A stretch of 62,206 nucleotides of DNA from Xanthobacteraceae bacterium (GTDB taxonomy: Bacteria; Pseudomonadota; Alphaproteobacteria; Rhizobiales; Xanthobacteraceae): positions 1 to 62,206 of the forward strand of contig JARLIY010000098.1 in NCBI GenBank assembly GCA_031291475.1, in the 5' to 3' direction. The notes below the pieces were generated by a model. That model did no database searches, was not told the DNA's origin, and saw nothing but the letters and a program-made list of their open reading frames with translations. Below are positions 59,819-62,206 of this stretch, in pieces. The translations under genes were made by a program, and so were the position numbers. Positions within the stretch are counted from its first letter, which is position 1. The number at the start of each line of letters is the position of its first letter.

Positions 59819-61047
59819 CCGGTTATCCCGCTGCTCGACCGGCCGACCTGCCGCGCCGGCGGCTGGCGATCGGCTTTCTCAATTGGGCCCATGCGCTCGA
59901 TCACTTCGTGATCCTGATTTTTCCGACGGTGGTGATCGAGCTGGAAGTGGTCTACGGCCGCTCCTATTCGCAGCTCATCGCGCTGGCGACCGCCTCGTTC
60001 ATCGCGTTCGGGCTGTTCTCGCTACCCGCGGGCTGGCTCGCCGACCGCTGGAGCCGCCGCAATATGATGGTGGCATTCTATGTCGGTTGCGGCGCCTCAA
60101 TGATCGGCGCGGCCTTCGCGTCGTCGCTCGCGGTGCTCGCTGCGGCGCTGTTTGCGCTCGGCGTGTTCGGGGCGATCTATCATCCGGTCGGAACGGCAAT
60201 GGTCATCGAAAACGCCACCCAGCGCGGGCGCACGCTGGCGTTCAACGGCGTCTGCGGCAACCTCGGCGTCTCGCTGGCCGCCGGCATCACGGCGGTGCTG
60301 ACGGCGGCTTTATCCTGGCGCGGGGCTTTCCTGGTGCCGGGCCTGATCTGCATCGCCACCGGCGCGGCTTATGTCTGGCTCATTCCCGGCGAAACGCGGC
60401 ACAAGAGCGCGCGAAGCTCGGCGCCCGACGTGCCGCTTTCGCGCACGACCGCGGCCGTCATCTTCGCGCTTTTCATCGTGATCGCGCTCTCGGCGGGGCT
60501 GGTGTTCAACACCCTGTCGGTCGCATTGCCGAAGATCGTCGACGAGCGCGTCGGCAGCGGCATTTCGCTGATCGAGATCGGCGGGCTGACGACCGCAGTC
60601 TTCATCTGCGGCGCCATCGCGCAGCTCGCGGTCGGCCGCCTGGTCGAATACTTCCGGCTGCACGTGCTGTTCGCCACGCTCGCCGTGATGCAGTTCGCCG
60701 GCGTGGTGTGGACCGCCTATGCCGCGGGCGTCGCGGTGCTGTTCGCGCTCGCTTTCACCATGGCGGCGATCTACGGGCAGATCACGGTGAACGATCTCAT
60801 CATCGCGCGTTACACGGCCGATGCGTGGCGCGGGCGCGTTTACGCGGTGCGCTATTTCCTCACCTTCATGGTCTCAGGCCTAGCGGTGTCGATGATCGCG
60901 CTGCTCTACGGCCGCGACGGCTTCGCCCTGGTGCTCGGCAGCACCGCGGTGATCGCGCTCGGCTTCCTGCTCGCGGTCCTGGCGATCGCCTATATCGCCA
61001 GCGCCGTGGAAAAGGCGCGCGTGCCGCAGCCCGTGCCGGCGGAATAA
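59800..61047 (+). CDS. MFS transporter (FsmR/fosmidomycin-resistance-like)
   Basis: This 415-residue protein has twelve predicted membrane helices, an early LNWAHALDHFVILIFPTVV, the MFS motif LPAGWLADRWSRRN in loop 2-3 and FGAIYHPVGTAMV in helix 4. The pattern is that of the fosmidomycin-resistance-like branch of MFS exporters, whose natural substrates are unknown. ATG 59800 is preferred. An upstream in-frame ATG at 59770 is possible. Confidence 0.85.
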   Translation: MTAEFATGYPAARPADLPRRRLAIGFLNWAHALDHFVILIFPTVVIELEVVYGRSYSQLIALATASFIAFGLFSLPAGWLADRWSRRNMMVAFYVGCGASMIGAAFASSLAVLAAALFALGVFGAIYHPVGTAMVIENATQRGRTLAFNGVCGNLGVSLAAGITAVLTAALSWRGAFLVPGLICIATGAAYVWLIPGETRHKSARSSAPDVPLSRTTAAVIFALFIVIALSAGLVFNTLSVALPKIVDERVGSGISLIEIGGLTTAVFICGAIAQLAVGRLVEYFRLHVLFATLAVMQFAGVVWTAYAAGVAVLFALAFTMAAIYGQITVNDLIIARYTADAWRGRVYAVRYFLTFMVSGLAVSMIALLYGRDGFALVLGSTAVIALGFLLAVLAIAYIASAVEKARVPQPVPAE

Positions 61048-61051
61048 TCGC

Positions 61052-61639
61052 CTAAGCGGACGCCGGGTGCCGTGCCGCGAGCGCCATGCTGATCAGCGCC
61101 GCCCCGCCGAACACCATATTGATGCCGACCAGGAGGCCGAGCGCCCAGACCGCCGTGCCCGGCAGACCGGCGAAAATGATGCCGGCGAGGATCAGGTCGA
61201 TGATGCCGCTGACCAGCATCCAGCCCCAGCGTCCGGTGAGCTGGTTGCGGTGGTCGATGGCGTACATGATCGAAACGATGCCCTCGACGAAGAAGAACGC
61301 GATCAGCACGAGCGTCAGCGACAGCGTTCCAGTCAGCGGCCAGAGCAGCAACACGACTCCGGCGGCGATGCCGATCAGCGCCGAGATCAGCGCCCACCAG
61401 AAGCCCGGCGCCTGCCGCGCCCAAAACGTGGTGATCAAGCCGACGATGCCGCTCACCAGGAATATCCAGCCGATGATGATGGTGAAGGCGAGCGTGGCGA
61501 TCGGCGGCAGCAAGATCGCGGCCAGGCCGAGAATGACCAGAATGATGCCCTCGGCGAGAAACAAGCCCCAATGTTCGTGGATCGCGCTGGCAAAAGCGCG
61601 GCCGATCTGCTCGGCATCTGTCCGTTGCGGCATGGTCAT
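61052..61639 (-). CDS. HdeD-family membrane protein
   Basis: This 195-residue protein has six predicted membrane helices and the HdeD repeat layout (HWGLFLAEGIILVILGLAAI, then WLFVSG-type IFLVSGIVGLI twice). In E. coli HdeD is linked to acid resistance at high cell density. In alphaproteobacteria the role is untested. It is convergent with the MFS gene, with 4 bases between the stops. Confidence 0.88.
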   Translation of the reverse strand: MTMPQRTDAEQIGRAFASAIHEHWGLFLAEGIILVILGLAAILLPPIATLAFTIIIGWIFLVSGIVGLITTFWARQAPGFWWALISALIGIAAGVVLLLWPLTGTLSLTLVLIAFFFVEGIVSIMYAIDHRNQLTGRWGWMLVSGIIDLILAGIIFAGLPGTAVWALGLLVGINMVFGGAALISMALAARHPASA

Positions 61640-62206
61640 TGTTCACTCCCTTGAAAATGAGGTCGCCCGTCGTAGGAACTCGGCGGTAACCAATTTTAAA
61701 CCCGTAAGCCCGGAATAGTTGCATAAAAGCCGGGCCCTTGCATAACCGGAAAAGACGCTTATTTGATTGAAACTGACGTTGACGCCTTCGGGCTCCGTCA
61801 GTGGACGGCCACGGTTACGCTGGTGACGCCGGATGTACGCGCACCTTCGTTTCGTGGCCGTTGGCATTTTTTGTCACGCCGCTTGGCCTCGCAAAACCGC
61901 GCATTTGCTGTCATAAGGCTGTAATCGTCCGCCGTCATGAGATTGCAATAATCGTTCTGGATTTGAAGTTCCTCATCGAGGATGCCGCTTAACCGTAGGA
62001 AGTTCAAATTCACCGCACTAGGGGGGTGCGTTATGGCTATGACAGATGCGCCAATTGATTTCAGCCTCCTGGCCGGCGCCGGGGCCCCCGGGCCCGGCCG
62101 GAGGCGGCAAACAAATTGGGGCACATTCATATGCCTAAACCACCCCCCCAGTGGGGTGTATTTTTAATTAATAACGTTAACCCGCCTACCGCGATTGCGA
62201 AAACAA
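61640..62206. other. Intergenic end of the window
   Basis: No convincing gene is seen in these 567 bases. Open frames are short and without family resemblance. The second half is AT-rich with an embedded long palindrome. The upstream regions of HdeD and of any gene beyond the window edge should lie here. Confidence 0.5.
62046..62125. repeat. Long imperfect palindrome
   Basis: ATGCGCCAATTG near 62046 is roughly complementary to CAAATTGGGGCACAT at its other end. Between them GCCTCC/GGAGGC and a GGCCGG-rich core form a long hairpin of about 80 bases. It is probably a dispersed repeat and does not look like a terminator. Confidence 0.6.

Noticed and set aside
61798..62167. Short open frames on both strands near the window end
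   Set aside because: They have no recognisable domain, no ribosome site and they overlap a long palindrome.

Overview
The window is about 62 kb of GC-rich chromosome from an alphaproteobacterium. The most likely group is the Hyphomicrobiales near the Bradyrhizobiaceae/Xanthobacteraceae. This rests on the DUF1476 gene (F1-ATPase zeta subunit) divergent from purC-purS-purQ-purL-bolA-grxD, a recA preceded by a GAAC-N7-GAAC LexA box, a PleC/DivJ-like kinase, BcsS, and palindromic repeats of types common in that group. I cannot name a genus from the sequence alone.

Layout. (1) 1-4000 is a low-density accessory zone. It holds tRNA-Val, fragments of two other tRNA genes, a DUF1488 protein, a DUF2235 lipase-like protein and a tyrosine integrase that abuts the 5' end of dusA, a known integration hotspot. 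(2) 4000-18000 is core and housekeeping: dusA, a membrane aspartic protease, a sensor kinase, a dehydrogenase, mrp, recA, icd, an FkbM methyltransferase and a TrmJ-DUF559 fusion. Three small genes here carry apparent disruptions: a CxxH/C-rich protein, a collagen-like lipoprotein and a cytochrome b561. (3) 18700-24500 is the purine operon with bolA and grxD. (4) 24500-36700 holds rpsD, an oxalate/formate-type transporter, murI, purB, a glutathionyl-hydroquinone reductase, rpe, an amino-acid oxidase-like flavoprotein with a probable CTG start, a polysaccharide deacetylase, a P1 peptidase and ccdA. (5) 36862-42222 is a complete branched-chain-amino-acid-type ABC transporter on the minus strand (livHMGF, a small membrane protein, then the binding protein). 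(6) 42793-44480 holds an AraC regulator convergent with pcaD. (7) 44630-54032 is a form-II 'CO dehydrogenase-like' molybdenum hydroxylase cluster with its maturation genes (G-S-L-M-D-E, two XdhC halves, a MoeA/MobA-like fusion). (8) 54540-59820 is a bcsS gene split by a 4458-bp IS1595-family transposon, followed by an MFS transporter and an HdeD-like protein.

The most striking object is the transposon at 55074-59531. It has imperfect terminal inverted repeats and a perfect 8-bp target duplication (GTGAAGCC). Removing it restores the bcsS reading frame exactly. Besides the IS1595 transposase it carries a DNA methyltransferase/PD-(D/E)XK-like fusion gene broken by a frameshift, two small coiled-coil/winged-helix-like genes, a DUF6471 gene expressed from a strong promoter that overlaps the divergent transposase promoter, and a tRNA-like sequence. 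It therefore looks like a restriction-modification-carrying IS1595 transposon rather than a simple IS.

Palindromic repeats are scattered between genes, and one hairpin of a dispersed family lies in frame inside the mrp coding sequence.
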